NCBI GenBank assembly: GCA_963281255.1
Contig: OY725490.1
Span: forward strand, 4,154,001-4,218,000
Length of the DNA stretch: 64,000 nucleotides
Origin: Aphrocallistes beatrix
Lineage: Eukaryota; Porifera; Hexactinellida; Sceptrulophora; Aphrocallistidae
Reading direction: 5' to 3'
The notes under the pieces are model-generated. The model was not told where the DNA came from, ran no database searches, and saw only the letters and a program-made list of their open reading frames with translations. The position numbers were made by a program, and so were the translations under genes. Of this stretch, positions 38,955 through 50,942 are shown piece by piece (position 1 is the first letter of the stretch; each line of letters begins with the position of its first letter).

Positions 38955-41487
38955 TTAAGCAAAACATCTAAAATGTTCTATATCAATTCCTAAATATCCT
39001 TCTTCGTCATTATCATCTGCAAAACTTCTTATATATTCCTTAAGGCATATTGTATCGGAACCAGTTTGTTCAAAATACAGAAATTTAAGAAGGTTAGATA
39101 ACTGAAGCTTACGCTCGCTCTCTAAAATTTGACAAAAGGATATGTTATAATGGAAGCCAGACATTTGGCGATAAAGACCAAAGTGATGTTCTAATGGGTC
39201 GTTTTGTATTCGGGATGTCAGCAAATATTCATAACCGCATTCTAGTATTAATCTTTTAATAAAGAGTGGAAGAGCCAGACAAGTATGTCTCAAACTGGTA
39301 AATGTTTGAGGTGTAAGCTTACCCCTAGCTGATGGAATAGCTCTCCAACAATCAAGCCATTTAACAATGTTTTCCAAAAACAATAATCTTTCGTCGTTGT
39401 GGCGCAGTGGGGCTAGATATGGATTATTGAAACGAATGTCTTTCCCTACCCAATTAACATTGAAAATGCTCCAGATATTATTTATAAAATTGAGGAAATC
39501 AACGGTTCGATGGGTTTACCAATGTTTGTATGATTAATAAAACTAGAAAGACCTGCAGCTGTAGACTCATGAAAAATTTTCAAAGCCAAATTTACATTTT
39601 GCCGCTCTAATTGAGATGGCCAACATGATTTCGAGGTCAATTTTGGGGCCCTCTTAATGACAGAAAATTTGTCAGCTTTGAACAGGGTTCTAAGATCTTC
39701 AAATGCTGCATAACATATTGGGGGATAACTAGACTTCGTCAGTTGCGTGGCATTCAAAATAATGTTGGCAGTAGGTACAGAAATTCTTAACTGAGTGCAA
39801 GATGGATTGCGGATTGTGTTAGTAAATATTTTGTACAGTCATCAAACTTGGGATATATAAAAGTCTTTTCAAAATCTTTTAGATTTAGCCAATTGTTACG
39901 AATTGACTTGATAATGTGTACAATAACAAAAAATAATATAATACTATGCTCTGGATTCGAAGGATGTATAACCTTAGGTTGCAATGTTTTCCCGTAATCA
40001 GAAAATAATTTATAGAGGCTAACATTTAAAGGGTAGTTGTCAGTACAAACTGCTTTGACAAAGAGACCACATGCCTCGATATCATTTATAGCTTTGGTAA
40101 TTATCGGATGTAAATAAGCAGCAGAGGAAGACCCCAAAGTATGAGACGCACAATGGTTGAAAACTTTCTCATTAAACTTGAAACCATCAACGAAAATACC
40201 GTTGTTGCAGGATCGTTAGGATTATCTATAGAGCCAAAAATTTTACATCCTTTATATGCTACATCACTGCGTATATGAACTTCATCCATTTGAAGTATCA
40301 CATGGCGTTGCGTGTCACTAAACTTAGAGGTTATTTCATTAAGAATTCGAAAATAGTCACCATCTATCCCCAGAGTGTTTTTTATATGAAGCAAGTTTCG
40401 CTCATGTGGTAAAATTAAACAATTAGACGACTGTATATTTCTATAACAAGCTGGTGATAGTCCGTGAATTTTAAGGGAAAATACTTGAGTTAATATATCA
40501 TACCGTCGATTATTTTTCGAAAGAATCAAATTTGTCAGTTGTCCTACAATAAAATGCAACATAATTTTCATTGACTCAGTACAGGGGAAGACACTGTCAG
40601 GTATATTTAGATCTTGGGCCTCAAATTCAACGAGGTTAATTGCGCTTTTAAACTGATCGATAGCTAATTTTATATGGTTGTTAATTGAAAGTTCGGAGGT
40701 TCGCTCACTAGGTGTTGGTGTGGTAAATGTATCTACTTCATTAAGTAAACTTTCAATTTGGCGGGTGTCAGTAATTGAAATCCTTGAAAGACTAATCGGA
40801 CTGCTGTTAATACCAAATGCTTTGATAAACAAATTATGGCAATTGAAACTGAACGTTCGATAATAGGTCCGGAATCAGCAATGGCTATTTTCAAAAAATA
40901 TGAAGGGTTGTTTTCGGAATGGTGAGAAATCCAACAGTTTGTGAGATCAATGAAATGTAACTTAGAGAGAAGTTCAGAAAATGAATCAACAAGAAACTTA
41001 TCTATTGTTTCTTCGTTATCAGCTAAGCTCTGAGTCTAGGCAGCTTCCATCATTAATTGCTCCTTGTCATCTTTTGAAAGTCTCTTCGGTTTGGAATTCG
41101 ACTCAGATAGGTAGGAAGGACAGTTAGGAAATATGCTTGGCACAGCATCTTTCTTTACTAAGGCTACTCTATCTTGGATGACAGTGACAGTTCGCAGTCC
41201 ATAAAAATATTGGTGTGTTCTCTCGATGTCAACCTCTCTGAAATGGCGTATGCATACCTATAGGTACAATTGGAATTCTGTATACGGTATAAGGTTATAA
41301 ATAAATGATTACAATTGAATACCATATGTTTGTTGTCTTCATAGTCCTTCCTTGGTCTGGGAATGGCTCTGAACCATTGTTCGCGTAATCGCTCATCTTT
41401 GGGAAATATAAAAATTGAAGTTGATGTATCTTCGCCCAAATAGTTAGATCTGCAGCCTGGGACAAGACAAGACATCTGAATAGTCAA
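38955..41487 (-). pseudogene. THAP-domain P-element-like transposase
   Basis: Starts at 41487 with MSCLVPGCRSNYLGED (CxxxxC of a THAP finger). A 65-bp intron follows, then VCIRHFREVDIERTHQY supplies the Cys and His, and KKDAVPSIFPNCPSYLSE ends the domain. One stop (about 41040) precedes FLVDSFSELLSKLHFIDL. The 40832-40101 frame has NNRRYDILTQVFSLKIHGLS, then RHVILQMDEVHIRSDVAYKG with the first catalytic acidic residue, and VSSLMRKFSTIV. After a frameshift near 40137 come VKAVCTDNYPLNV (second Asp), IVHIIKSIRNNWLN, KRAPKLTSKSCWPSQLERQN and LTSRIQNDPLEHHFGLYRQM (C-terminal D/E-containing block). About three lesions only, so it is much fresher than the 14042 relative, but still inactive as read. 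Confidence 0.88.
41258..41322 (-). other. GT-AG intron in the THAP coding region
   Basis: On the minus strand GTATTCAATTG begins the intron and TACCTATAG ends it. Joining ...NKHM to VCIRHF restores the THAP spacing between the second and third zinc ligands in phase 0. 65 bp long. Confidence 0.75.
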
Positions 41488-41553
41488 AATAAGTTGTAAT
41501 TGAAAGTAGTAAGTAGAGGATAAAAGTGGTAATGAAAATAGAACGTTCTAAGG

Positions 41554-41904
41554 CAGTGGTTCTCAACCGGGGTGCCGCGGCACCCTGGGGTGCCATTTGC
41601 TTCCTCTAGGGGTGCCGCAGGCCTTACCACACTTACATACTGCTATATTTTATTTTCTATTGATACCATTGTCAATGTTGAATTTGATGATTGTCCTCTG
41701 ACAATCCTCTGGAATAATTTATTACACAATAATTTCCTAGTTTATTAATTAGTTATTCTATAATAAAGTCGTAATAATTCTAATCAATCTCCATTTTTAA
41801 TATCATTTGTTCATTGGCCTGCCCCTAAGTCAAATTAAGGGGTGCCGCTGAAAGGTATAAGTTTAGAAAGGGTGCCGCGAGAAGAAAAAGGTTGAGAAAC
41901 ACTG
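41554..41904. mobile_element. hAT (Charlie-like) element with TTCTAAGG duplication
   Basis: Ends CAGTGGTTCTCAACC and GGTTGAGAAACACTG, with exact 8-bp flanks TTCTAAGG (41546-41553 and 41905-41912). GGGGTGCCGC motifs face each other inside. 351 bp. It lies just upstream of the P-like gene. Confidence 0.9.
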
Positions 41905-42369
41905 TTCTAAGGTATTGGTATAAATTTTGTAAATATACATTATGGGTGGATAAAAAACAAATTGCATTCCAAGCTGTACTTGACTGTTTTGATGTGGGAA
42001 GTGATATCTCGAAGTGAAATCTGCACAAGTCAAATATGTTTAAAAATAAACATTATTTGGCTTTTGTATCATACTTTAATTAAGTTTGGCCTTTCCTACA
42101 ATAGCTAACTTTTGACTTTTTCAACCGATTCATTTAATTTTTTCATTGCAGATTTGAATCGCAGAGTTAACTGCAAAACTGCATTAATAATCGAAATAAT
42201 TCAACAGATAGAAATTTTTTTAAAAAACTTGGTAAATTTACAAGGAAGAAATCGGACACAATATGCTTACAATCCTTTAGAAACTTTTCAAATTCTTTCA
42301 TAAATGGATGATTTATCTAATGAACAGACAGATTTTTGAAATTTTGCAAATTGTTAAAATTTCACACTA

Positions 42370-43260
42370 AACACCCGAGGAATTTTCTTTTTTGCAATTT
42401 TGACACTATTTTTTTCATAATTCTCTTTTTATTCGTAATATCAAAATTCTGTCTATTCATTATGTTCTACTCTTCGAGATCTATCAAAAACCGTTGAGTT
42501 TTCGCTTCTATGATGAATTTGCAAAAAGTTATCACATTTATAATTGTTGAAAAAAAGTCTCAGAAAATAGGATTTAGAAAATATTTTTATATATCCTACA
42601 ATTTCCATCAGTTTTAGCTGCTTTGGAATATTAAATAGCATGCAAATATCCTTATTCGACAACTTATAGTAGTACTTAACTTCAAAATATGGTATATCAG
42701 AAATTTTCACCATCAAAAGTGTGAAAAACTGGTCATTGATGACTGGTCGCCCAAAAATAACCACATTCGATAGTATCCGCCGGAATCCAAAATCAATAAC
42801 TTCTTTGAACCATGTCAGATCTTCGTTTGAATTTCTGAATTCGTGTTCCGCATTGAATTTCCAGCAATTTGATATATATATTGACCATATTTGGAGAATT
42901 TGTTTGTTGTCCGTGCCTAGCAACGGCCAGGAATTTTTTCACATTCCTGGCCGTTGCTAGGAACCCGCAGCCAAAAAGATCTCCAAATGTGTCCAATATA
43001 TATATATCAAATTGCTGGAAATTTAGTGCTGAGCACGAATTTAGCATTAAAATGATGATCTGACATGGTTCAATGAAGTAATGGATATGAGAAATATTCA
43101 AAAATGTGTCCTTTTTTGAGCGACACCAGGCGGTACAAGTGGCGAAATATTAGCATTGAAATTCTAAAAATCGAAATTAATTTTTGGAACCCCTTTAGGG
43201 ATCTAAAAATGATTAATAAGGACTTTTGGCAAATTTTGCCCATAGGAAAGGCAACCTTAA
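42370..43260. mobile_element. Family C palindromic element, copy 2
   Basis: Palindrome centred at about 42930: the left arm GAATTTCCAGCAATTTGATA ... CCTAGCAACGGCCAGGAAT mirrors the right arm through TATCAAATTGCTGGAAATT. Outer blocks such as CGATAGTATCCGCCGGAATC and AATAACTTCTTTGAACC are shared with the copies at 22487 and 57121. The 156-aa minus-strand frame here runs across the palindrome and has no homology I know. Confidence 0.75.
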
Positions 43261-43308
43261 ATCATCACTAGACATAATGATTGATAAACATCTTTCACAA
43301 TCATTATG

Positions 43309-43484
43309 CAAGGCCGGCGGAGCCACTACGGCCGGTCCGGCCATAGCCGGACCAATATTTCACTCTTTGACTTGATTTAACTATAGACATTCCATATATG
43401 GGCATTGGTCGGACCTTTTATGTAAATTGGCCAGACCATATGGACGTTTACCGGACCAATAAAAAATTTGGTCCGCCGTCCCTG
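43309..43484. mobile_element. hAT-like element with 5-bp duplication TTATG
   Basis: Ends CAAGGCCGGCGGAGCC and GGTCCGCCGTCCCTG, with TTATG on both sides (43304-43308 and 43485-43489). Inner GGCCGGTCCGGCC / GGTCGGACC motifs resemble the element at 33879. 176 bp. Confidence 0.75.
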
Positions 43485-43682
43485 TTATGGCGTCAATTTC
43501 TTAAATATTAATGGAATATTGGAATTGAAATAAAACGTAAAATTGAAATATTAAAGTATGGATTTAAAAATATTCTAATATGGTTTATAAGATGTCTAAG
43601 GGGTGGAGTTATTAAATTTAACATCAAATTTCAAATTTCCCAAGACGATATAGAAAATATCAACATACAATATTGAAATTAA

Positions 43683-44372
43683 GGATACCGCCCTCGAAAA
43701 ACATCGCCTGACATTTAAAAAAATGGTGAACTTTATTATTGCTAATTCTATCGGATTATTGAGTAGTCTACCATCTAATCGTACTTGTTGGACGGTATTT
43801 ATTTTGATATTCTAGAACTGAGCACCTAAAGCTCAGTCGTACTAAAAATCGGAAAGTTATTCGTGGTTTTGCGGCGCATTCATCAATTATTTTCTAACTT
43901 ATCTAATATTTTTTCAATTATATGAACCTCAAAATGGTTTTGGGCCCTTTAAATATTATAAAACAGATGAATTTAGTAAAAGAGGCACTTAAAATCCAAT
44001 CAAAAATATCTTTATGAGGGACTTCATTTCTAAAATGCAACCCCTATAAAATTAACAATTTTGATTATTTTAACTTTCTTTTGGTTCTATGCGATTGCAA
44101 ATTTTATAGACTATATATGAATAAATTTTCGAAGCATTTGATCCAAACATGTGTTTCAAAAAAATCACAGAGTGGAGGTGGGCTTACCATTAAGATGTGC
44201 TAGGGAAAACGGAAAAACGGAAAAAACCGACTTTGAGACGCTGTAACTCAAAAACTAGAAATGCGAAATAAAAACTGTTTGGCATGTCTCAATATTTTTT
44301 AATTGCACTACCTGCCCACGCTTAACATCTTATATATCTCTATTCTTGATATATGCTGTAAGCCAAACCATG
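43683..44372 (-). mobile_element. TTAA-family element, copy 6, internally deleted
   Basis: TTAA at 43679-43682 borders the terminus GGATACCGCCCTCGAAAAAC. It follows the copy 2 subfamily on the minus strand, with about 1.2 kb missing near 44040. It stops at AAGCCAAACCA (44372), about 25 bp before the expected opposite end. Confidence 0.8.
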
Positions 44373-44434
44373 AACTTCTAAACTACTTGGACAGTCAACT
44401 CTATTTTGACTCTATACCAAGTTAGGCCAGTTTG

Positions 44435-44942
44435 TATCCTTACTATTAAAACTCGATTAATCTCTCTCTCTCTCTATATATATATATAAAGCTGATTTTT
44501 GGCATGTCGGAGTCTTTTGGCTATGGCTCCACTAGGTTCTGAACTCAGAGCAAAATGTCGACTCATCATGGAATTATGACGTCATTGTCACATTTTTAAA
44601 AGTTAAGCAACATAGTTATTCGAGCATAACTCAGTCATTATAGGAGATAGAAGGCTGGAATTTTAATAGAATCTGTATTCTAACATACCTCACATATGAT
44701 GCAACTATCTTTAAAAAATGATGACTCATCACTTTGTTATAACGTCATCATTACGCATCAAAAATTTTTACAAATTTTGTGATTTCTCAAGTAATATAGA
44801 TTTTCTCACTAAGATAGACATATGTAGAGATGTTATCTCCCTTATAATTAAACAATGTGACCCCAGGAGACCGAAGGGATCCTCCGGTGGACACAATGTG
44901 TCCACCAGCCGCGCAGCGCAAGCAAGCGAATCGCGCTTGTAT
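44435..44942 (-). repeat. Family A repeat, reverse copy with terminal motif
   Basis: Begins on the plus strand with the complement of the family terminus (TCCTTACTATTAAAACTC), then a CT/TA microsatellite. It ends with the head CAAGCGCGATTCGCTTGC read on the minus strand. The stem is GGTGGACAC / GTGTCCACC, changed on both sides relative to other copies. Confidence 0.82.
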
Positions 44943-45229
44943 ATTGATATCTCGAAAACTATTCATTATATTGGTATTAAATATTTTAATGTTGAATAGC
45001 AAGTCGTTTATGGGGATTTCATTGGTCAAATCGGCATACTTGAAATATTTATGTTTTTTTAGTTTTGCGGTTTTCACACAATTCCATATATGGTAATATT
45101 ATTGACACCCTTCCTAGGTTGTGTTTAGGCGGAATGACTACTAGCAACATAGTTTTACCATATAGGTCATACTACAGATCACCATATAACTGCTACACAT
45201 ATAATGAATAGTTTTCGAGATATCAATAT

Positions 45230-45346
45230 ACAAGCGCGCTTCGCTTGCTTGCGCTCCGCGGCTAGTGGACAATTTGTGTCCGTCGCAGGCTCCCTTTTGG
45301 CGTCTAGGATCACATTGTTTAATTATAAGGGAGATAACATCTCTAC
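45230..45346 (+). repeat. Family A head, inverted partner of the previous copy
   Basis: Head and first ~115 bp of family A in plus orientation. The 30 bp outside it (AATGAATAGTTTTCGAGATA and neighbours) is the exact complement of the sequence just outside the 44435-44942 copy. The two therefore form one inverted duplication with about 230 bp between arms. The copy is interrupted at 45347 by a hAT-like insertion. Confidence 0.8.
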
Positions 45347-45509
45347 TAGGGTTGCCAGATTTTCAAAAGGCCAAACCCGGACATAATTTATTCTCTAAAA
45401 AATTAACAATATGTACTACCTGTTACTGCAGTTCAGTCTTTGATTAATACAAAATATTATTGTGGCTACCAGTAGCGTCGTGCTCTGTGGATACCAAGAA
45501 TACTACATA

Positions 45510-46700
45510 GGGCATTCCAAAAGTTCTCGTCCCAGATCTGTATTTCAAATGAGAGTGAAAATAGGATATTTTCAATTTGTCCATTGCATTCCTTAGGGGA
45601 TCAGCTTTCAATTTATATATTGGTTTATTTTAAAGGACAATTATTTTGGTTCCTATATTAGATCTTTGTGCATCGGTTTAGGGTACTGCCTTTGAACGTG
45701 ATTTTTGGGGTTCCTTTGATATACAGTGGAACCTGTATATAACGGCCACCCAAGGGATTGGACAAAATTGGCCGTTATACACAGGTTACGGTTATATACA
45801 GGTGATTGTCTTAATCCCAAAAAGGTATTAACGTAGTGCAATAAATATCAATTTTGTAGAAATCCATTAATCGAAGTAATTACATGAAACTGTTAATCGT
45901 TCGTAACATTTCTGTAATAAATACATAAAAAGGTGAAAAACGTGATTGCCGTTATAGACAAGTAGTGGCCGCTATAGACAGGTGATGGCCGTTATACACA
46001 GTTTAGGGTCAGTAAGGGACTATAAATGGGTGGCCGCTGGCCGCGTTGAGCAGGTGACCGCTATACACAGGTTCAATATAATGGAATTTCGGACGGGACT
46101 GTTCATTGGTGACCGCTATAGACAGGTGACCGTTAGATAGAGTGGCCGTTATAGCAGATTCGACTGTATTTCAGTTCTGAGCAGATTTAGATTAAAACTG
46201 ATCCCGCCATATTCTACGCATTAACTAACATATAGATTGAATTCTCTGAAGTATTATATTTTGAGGCTGAGGGAATAATTGTGTTTTGAAGTGGTTTACT
46301 ACCATTTTTGTCCCACTTTTTGAGTGGCGAAAATTGACAAAAAATCCACTAAGGTGGCATGATATTTTTTCAACACGAGCAATACTATTGAACCGATTAC
46401 TTTTTCACATTGGTTCTTAATTATTTCACCTTTTAATGACTTAATTCTACGATTTTCACAACTTTTATTCTCTAAATTTAGTTTTAATCCATTTTCAATG
46501 AGAATATTCCAACTTTTCGACACTACCCTAAACCGATGCACAAAAATCTAATATAGGAACCACAGTAATTGTCCTTTTAAAATAAACCAATATACAAATT
46601 GGAAGCTGATCCCTTAAGGAATACAATGGAGAAATCGAAAATATCCTATTTTCACTGTCATTCGAGATACAGATTTGGGAAGAGAACTTTTGGAATGCCC
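45510..46700. mobile_element. TA-flanked element with ~185-bp inverted ends
   Basis: GGGCATTCCAAAAGTTCTCG begins the left end and its complement closes the right end. Similarity extends inward to TTTGTGCATCGGTTTAGGGTA (about 45690 and 46525). TA flanks both ends (45508-45509 and 46701-46702). This fits a Tc1/mariner-like element with long inverted ends. The 80-aa frame at 46299-46541 (-) is unrecognised. Confidence 0.82.
45724..46166 (-). mobile_element. pogo-type MITE (TATAACGG family), full length
   Basis: TA|CAGTGGAACCTGTATATAACG ... AGCAGATTCGACTG|TA, with many CGGCCA/CGGTCAC units. 443 bp. It sits in the loop region of the long-TIR element and matches the truncated copy at 35958 in reverse. 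Confidence 0.87.
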
Positions 46701-47296
46701 TATGTATTAATGTAATACGTTTAAATTTGTATCAATAACTTATCTTCAAAATATACAGAATACATAAAAAATCAAGAGAAATTATAAATTATATTTCGTC
46801 TATTAGTTATTGCGGGTAAACAAAATCTCTGAGAATAAAATTTGTAATAACAATTTGCATGTAGGTAATTCACTATAAACCAGAGCTGCAAAGACACATA
46901 AAATGACCCTTGACCCACGTGACTACATAGTATCTACATATCATAATTCATCGTTGAAGCTATTGAACACAGAAACAAAAAGATTCCAAGTATACACATA
47001 ACGAAACATGTTAGGCAGTTAGGGTCAGTACTCAGTAGTATACGTATACTATGGTAGCATTACAAATCAGTAATAAACCAAATTTCACAAACTTGCACTC
47101 TTTCTTCAAATATTAGAGAGTGACACGTTTGCTACAGAGCAATAGCTAACTAAATAACTCATATACGGATATAATATATTGACAGTCCTGATTCGTGAGG
47201 AGTCGTCAGGACTCAAAATTCTCCAAACCCGGACAAATTCATCCCATTCCTGGACTCCGGACAAATGGCTCGAAACCCGGACGTCTGGCAACCCTA

Positions 47297-48474
47297 ATCT
47301 CACAGATGGGTACAGCCTATTTCAGATTGGGCATACATTTCGTGAACATCTTTTTATAGCTGTTGTCCTTTTACGATGGATTTTGGATCTTTTTCGTCCT
47401 GTACAAAAAGATAATGATGACTGCACATCTTTGACGATTTGTCATGTACTATGTCTTTTTACATTCGAGTGTGTCGGCCCACGCGGGTACACGCGAAAGG
47501 CTTCATGCTAAGCTTCATTCGCTCTGCCACTGACTAGAACCATTTATCTCCCATTCTTAGTTGCTGTAGAAGACAACCGCCTGCTCTACCAAATTCACAA
47601 TTTGAACTGCTCTCTGCAATCGTGGTCACTTAAATAGCCTACGAGCCTGTTCTCATTCTTATACTGACTGTTTGGAAAATATTTATTATGATCAAACAAA
47701 TTTGCAAATTATTGGACCTGCTCGTTAACGGGAAACTAGAAGTATTCTAGTAGAACTAAGCATCATTTGTTCATAGATTGGATGTTAATCTGATATTTGG
47801 AACAAGAAATGTCTTTCATGCATTGTTTCCGGGTGGTCAATTGCATAAATTGATCTTTACACCTAAAAATTGTCTAATTTCAATATAGCTATGAATTAGA
47901 ACTTACTTGTGATATCTAAGAGGGGCAGAAATCTTGACCTGAAAAATTTGATGTTTAATAATACTCGTATTACAAATTAATCACGTCTGATATACCTAAA
48001 TCCATTTATTATCATGGAGTGCATTTACGTTTCTAACACTTTTTATTTCTCTTTTAGGGAAGTTGTAGCAACGTATAATTCTGCAAAATATGATGTTCAC
48101 AGATCACCACTACCATGCAAACTCGTCTGATCATTTTATGCTATTTGCAAACTTTGATATATTTAGTAACTGTTTAGTATTGAGATATCTAATTATTACA
48201 ATATTTTATTATATCCTACTAATGTTAAAATGTGTTATGAATTTCACAGTAAAACAGTATATGTATTCATTAACAATGTTTTAAAAGCTATTATATAATA
48301 TTCGTTAGTGGATACTTCGTCGCAGATATCGCTTCGCCATGTTTTAAAACCTTTTTTTCTAATGTGCATTTTATGTCAAATATTGTACCTAATTGTTTTT
48401 TTAAATTCCATTACTATGTGCTTTAATTATACGGGAGCTTATAATACATCTGATAAATAAACGGCTGATTTTCA
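47297..48474. other. No gene recognised
   Basis: AT-rich. Short frames (for example 47179-47511 and 48090-48284) lack recognisable domains. No repeat family member was identified. Confidence 0.4.
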
Positions 48475-48640
48475 TTTATTATCTGAAATTATAGCAACAC
48501 CAGTAGTATTATCAGAATCTATTCGTAGCAAGAAAGGTAAAGATAAACTTGTTACTCTAGAACTCATCTATACACTAAATAAATCAAACAATGGAGTAAA
48601 CGTGCGAAAATCGGTAAATCAAAAGCGCGTTTAAACAGCA
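48475..48640 (+). pseudogene. FLYWCH-domain relic
   Basis: One frame reads LSEIIATPVVLSESIRSKKG then KDKLVTLELIYTLNKSNNGV NVRKS before a stop. The 'RSxKGKxKLV...YTxNK' pattern is the start of a FLYWCH zinc finger such as those found in MULE transposases. The cysteines and everything after are lost. Confidence 0.4.
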
Positions 48641-49139
48641 AAATTGATTTAACTATTGCAAAGCCAATGGAATCCATCGAAATTCTTGATATATGGAAAA
48701 AATTTTAACCCCAGGAACTGCTTCAGAAATATTCTAGAAATTTTCAAGGTAGATAATAAAACTCACATTCTCATTGTTTTAATTCAACAAATATTACATT
48801 ACATATTTTGCAAGGTGAAACTTACTTAATAGGGTTGGGGGCGGCGGAATGAAATTATTCAACAGATGTATTAAAACCTCTCAAAACACGAGGTAGTGAA
48901 AATAAAAACAATTAGTATTAATACGTGATATAAGACGTACATTAGAAAAATATTAACTTTTAAAAACTTTGTAATCAATTATTTCATTTGAAGAGATATC
49001 AGCGACGAAACATCCTCCATTCTTATATAACATAGGTAATCATTGAATTTGATTTAGAATCTCAAATAAAAAGAAGGAATCTAATATTGATATCGGGAAT
49101 GTTTTCAAATATTACACAAAGTCATGGTTTTATCTAGGA
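48641..49139. other. No gene recognised
   Basis: AT-rich spacer with no recognisable element. Confidence 0.35.
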
Positions 49140-49545
49140 TTTTCCAGTCTGGCACTTTTTTGGAGGTGATGAAAGTTATATGGCACCCAAACAGGGGGTT
49201 ATCTTGTAATTCCAGGGGTAATGGAAATCCAGCACCAAAATCGAATCACACTGCAAGCACCTTGGCTCCTCCGACGACACCAGACTGGCACCTAAAAGTG
49301 CCGCCCGAGCACCTAGATAAACCCCTGCACAAAGTTAAAGTTCACTGCCTATTATTTGGGACATACTGTAAATGCCCATGCCTGCCAATCTCGGTTGAAC
49401 CAGCAATAACATACTCAGGCTTTACTGTGATATCCGTCATAGGCGCCAAGTGTGGGTATCTGGGGGGCCCTCTCCCAGGTTTGGAGCCTGTGGGGGCCGT
49501 GGAGCAGTGTAGGATGCTGTGGTATGGCCCGACTTCACACAAACT
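49140..49545. other. GC-richer island of unknown nature
   Basis: About 400 bp with far more G+C than its surroundings, open on both strands (49124-49561 + and 49342-49542 -). The predicted peptides have no recognisable domain. It could be a decayed exon, a GC-rich MITE interior or a captured fragment. Confidence 0.3.
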
Positions 49546-49679
49546 TATAGGTTACAACTAAACTAAAATTATGTTAATTGAGTCTAAATATATATCCCTA
49601 TTACATTTTTATTTCAGTATACTCCGCGATTTTTCCCTAGGTAAGAACAAAGGCTGTATATCGATTTTTGAGCGTCTAA

Positions 49680-50235
49680 GATTTTTAAAATTTGCAGAAT
49701 AGAGCTTCAGAATGTATTATCAGCATATATAAATATGTTGTTAAAGTACCCATATCCGTGGATAAAATTTAGATTAGTCATCATATGTTTGCGCAATAGG
49801 TTATATTTTGGACAAATTTAGCGATCTTCAGAGCCATTTAAGGGCACAGAACTGAGCAATGGCTGATCTGCAGATGTGAAAATTTTGAAATTTTTCATGG
49901 AGTGTTGCTGCAATCCAGCGTTGCAATGGAAACGCATTTTGATCAGTTGAGGTCATACCTTGAAAACCGCAATAACTATATATGTTTTCAAATTTGAGTT
50001 TAATTGATAGCTAATAGGCTACTTCCTATAAAGCGATAAGTTCTATGCGAACAAATGCATATAAAACTCTTAGAGGTGCCCATAAACGGTCTCTGAAAAC
50101 CACTAAATTTGTCCCAAATATAACCTGAGGCGCAATTATGTGATGAATAATCTAATTTTTAACAATGAATATTTGACACCATATTTATATATGCTGGTAA
50201 TACATTCCGAAGCTCTATTCTGCGTCGTAAATGAT
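49680..50235. repeat. Decayed palindromic element (relative of 19304-20373)
   Basis: AGAATGTATTATCAGCATAT and ATATGCTGGTAATACATTCC bound an imperfect inverted repeat with GCGCAATAGGTTATATTTTG mirrored at about 50110. Its internal blocks (ACTTCCTATAAAG, TGGAAACGCATTTTGATCAG) match the larger palindrome inside the MULE. Confidence 0.7.
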
Positions 50236-50792
50236 CTAGGGAGATCATGCATCCGTTTTAGAGATTTAGATGACAGGCCTTATGTTCAGAGGGTTATTGT
50301 CCGGTCTGAATCCAGACGTTGATCTTTTTGAATGCTTTTTTCCTGGATTAAGCTAGAACTGATGAAACATAACCCAAAACTATTCAAATTCGAGTCGAGA
50401 TATCAAAAATTTGGTAGGGGTTAGACGCAGACATTTACGTCCTTGTTTCACTGCTAAAAAAAACAAGGCGGATGAGAGGGAGACTGGACCATGCAAGTGA
50501 CACAGCAATGCCACGTCTCGCAGCTTGTCGTGAAGTAAGTTTCTGGTGGTTGGTAAATTAGTGCCGAATTTAGAATGTGAAGAGGATGTGCATTCGTCAA
50601 ACATAAGAGTGTATCCAATTTTATCAATTAGACTTCTTTATATTATTTAAAGTAAGAAGTACAGTTTAGTTGTTCAAACATGACAATATCACAATGATAT
50701 GTGATGCTTAGATTAATTAACAAACAAGAAATCGTTATTCGAAAGAACATACCACTAAAATATTGCCAAGTTAGGATTACATTTGAAGAACT
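50236..50792. other. No gene recognised
   Basis: Unremarkable sequence. A 40-bp scrap of the family A head (CAAGCGCGCTTCGCTTGCAT) follows at 50796-50835. Confidence 0.4.
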
Positions 50793-50861
50793 AACAAGCG
50801 CGCTTCGCTTGCATTGTGCAGCGCACTTGAACATATATAATATGGAATCTGCGCTAAATAA

Positions 50862-50865
<4 letters not shown>

Positions 50866-50926
<61 letters not shown>

Positions 50927-50940
50927 ATTATTATTTATAT
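50866..50940. repeat. ATT trinucleotide array
   Basis: A nearly pure (ATT)n run leads directly into the head of the family A copy at 50943. Confidence 0.95.
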
Positions 50941-50942
50941 TA

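Larger units (their letters stand above)
45347..47296. mobile_element. hAT-like element hosting two further insertions
   Basis: Ends TAGGGTTGCCAGA and TCTGGCAACCCTA, with the inner motif AACCCGGACA in both orientations. Flanks ATCTCTAC and ATCTCACA agree in five of eight bases, so a decayed 8-bp duplication is possible. 1.95 kb with no recognisable transposase. It contains the long-TIR element at 45510. Confidence 0.72.

Noticed and set aside
42453..42923. 156-aa minus-strand frame
   Set aside because: It lies across the family C palindrome and has no family resemblance.
45347..47296. A clean 8-bp target duplication for this hAT-like element
   Set aside because: Flanks ATCTCTAC and ATCTCACA agree at only five of eight positions, and the right flank does not continue the interrupted family A copy, so I call it only possible.
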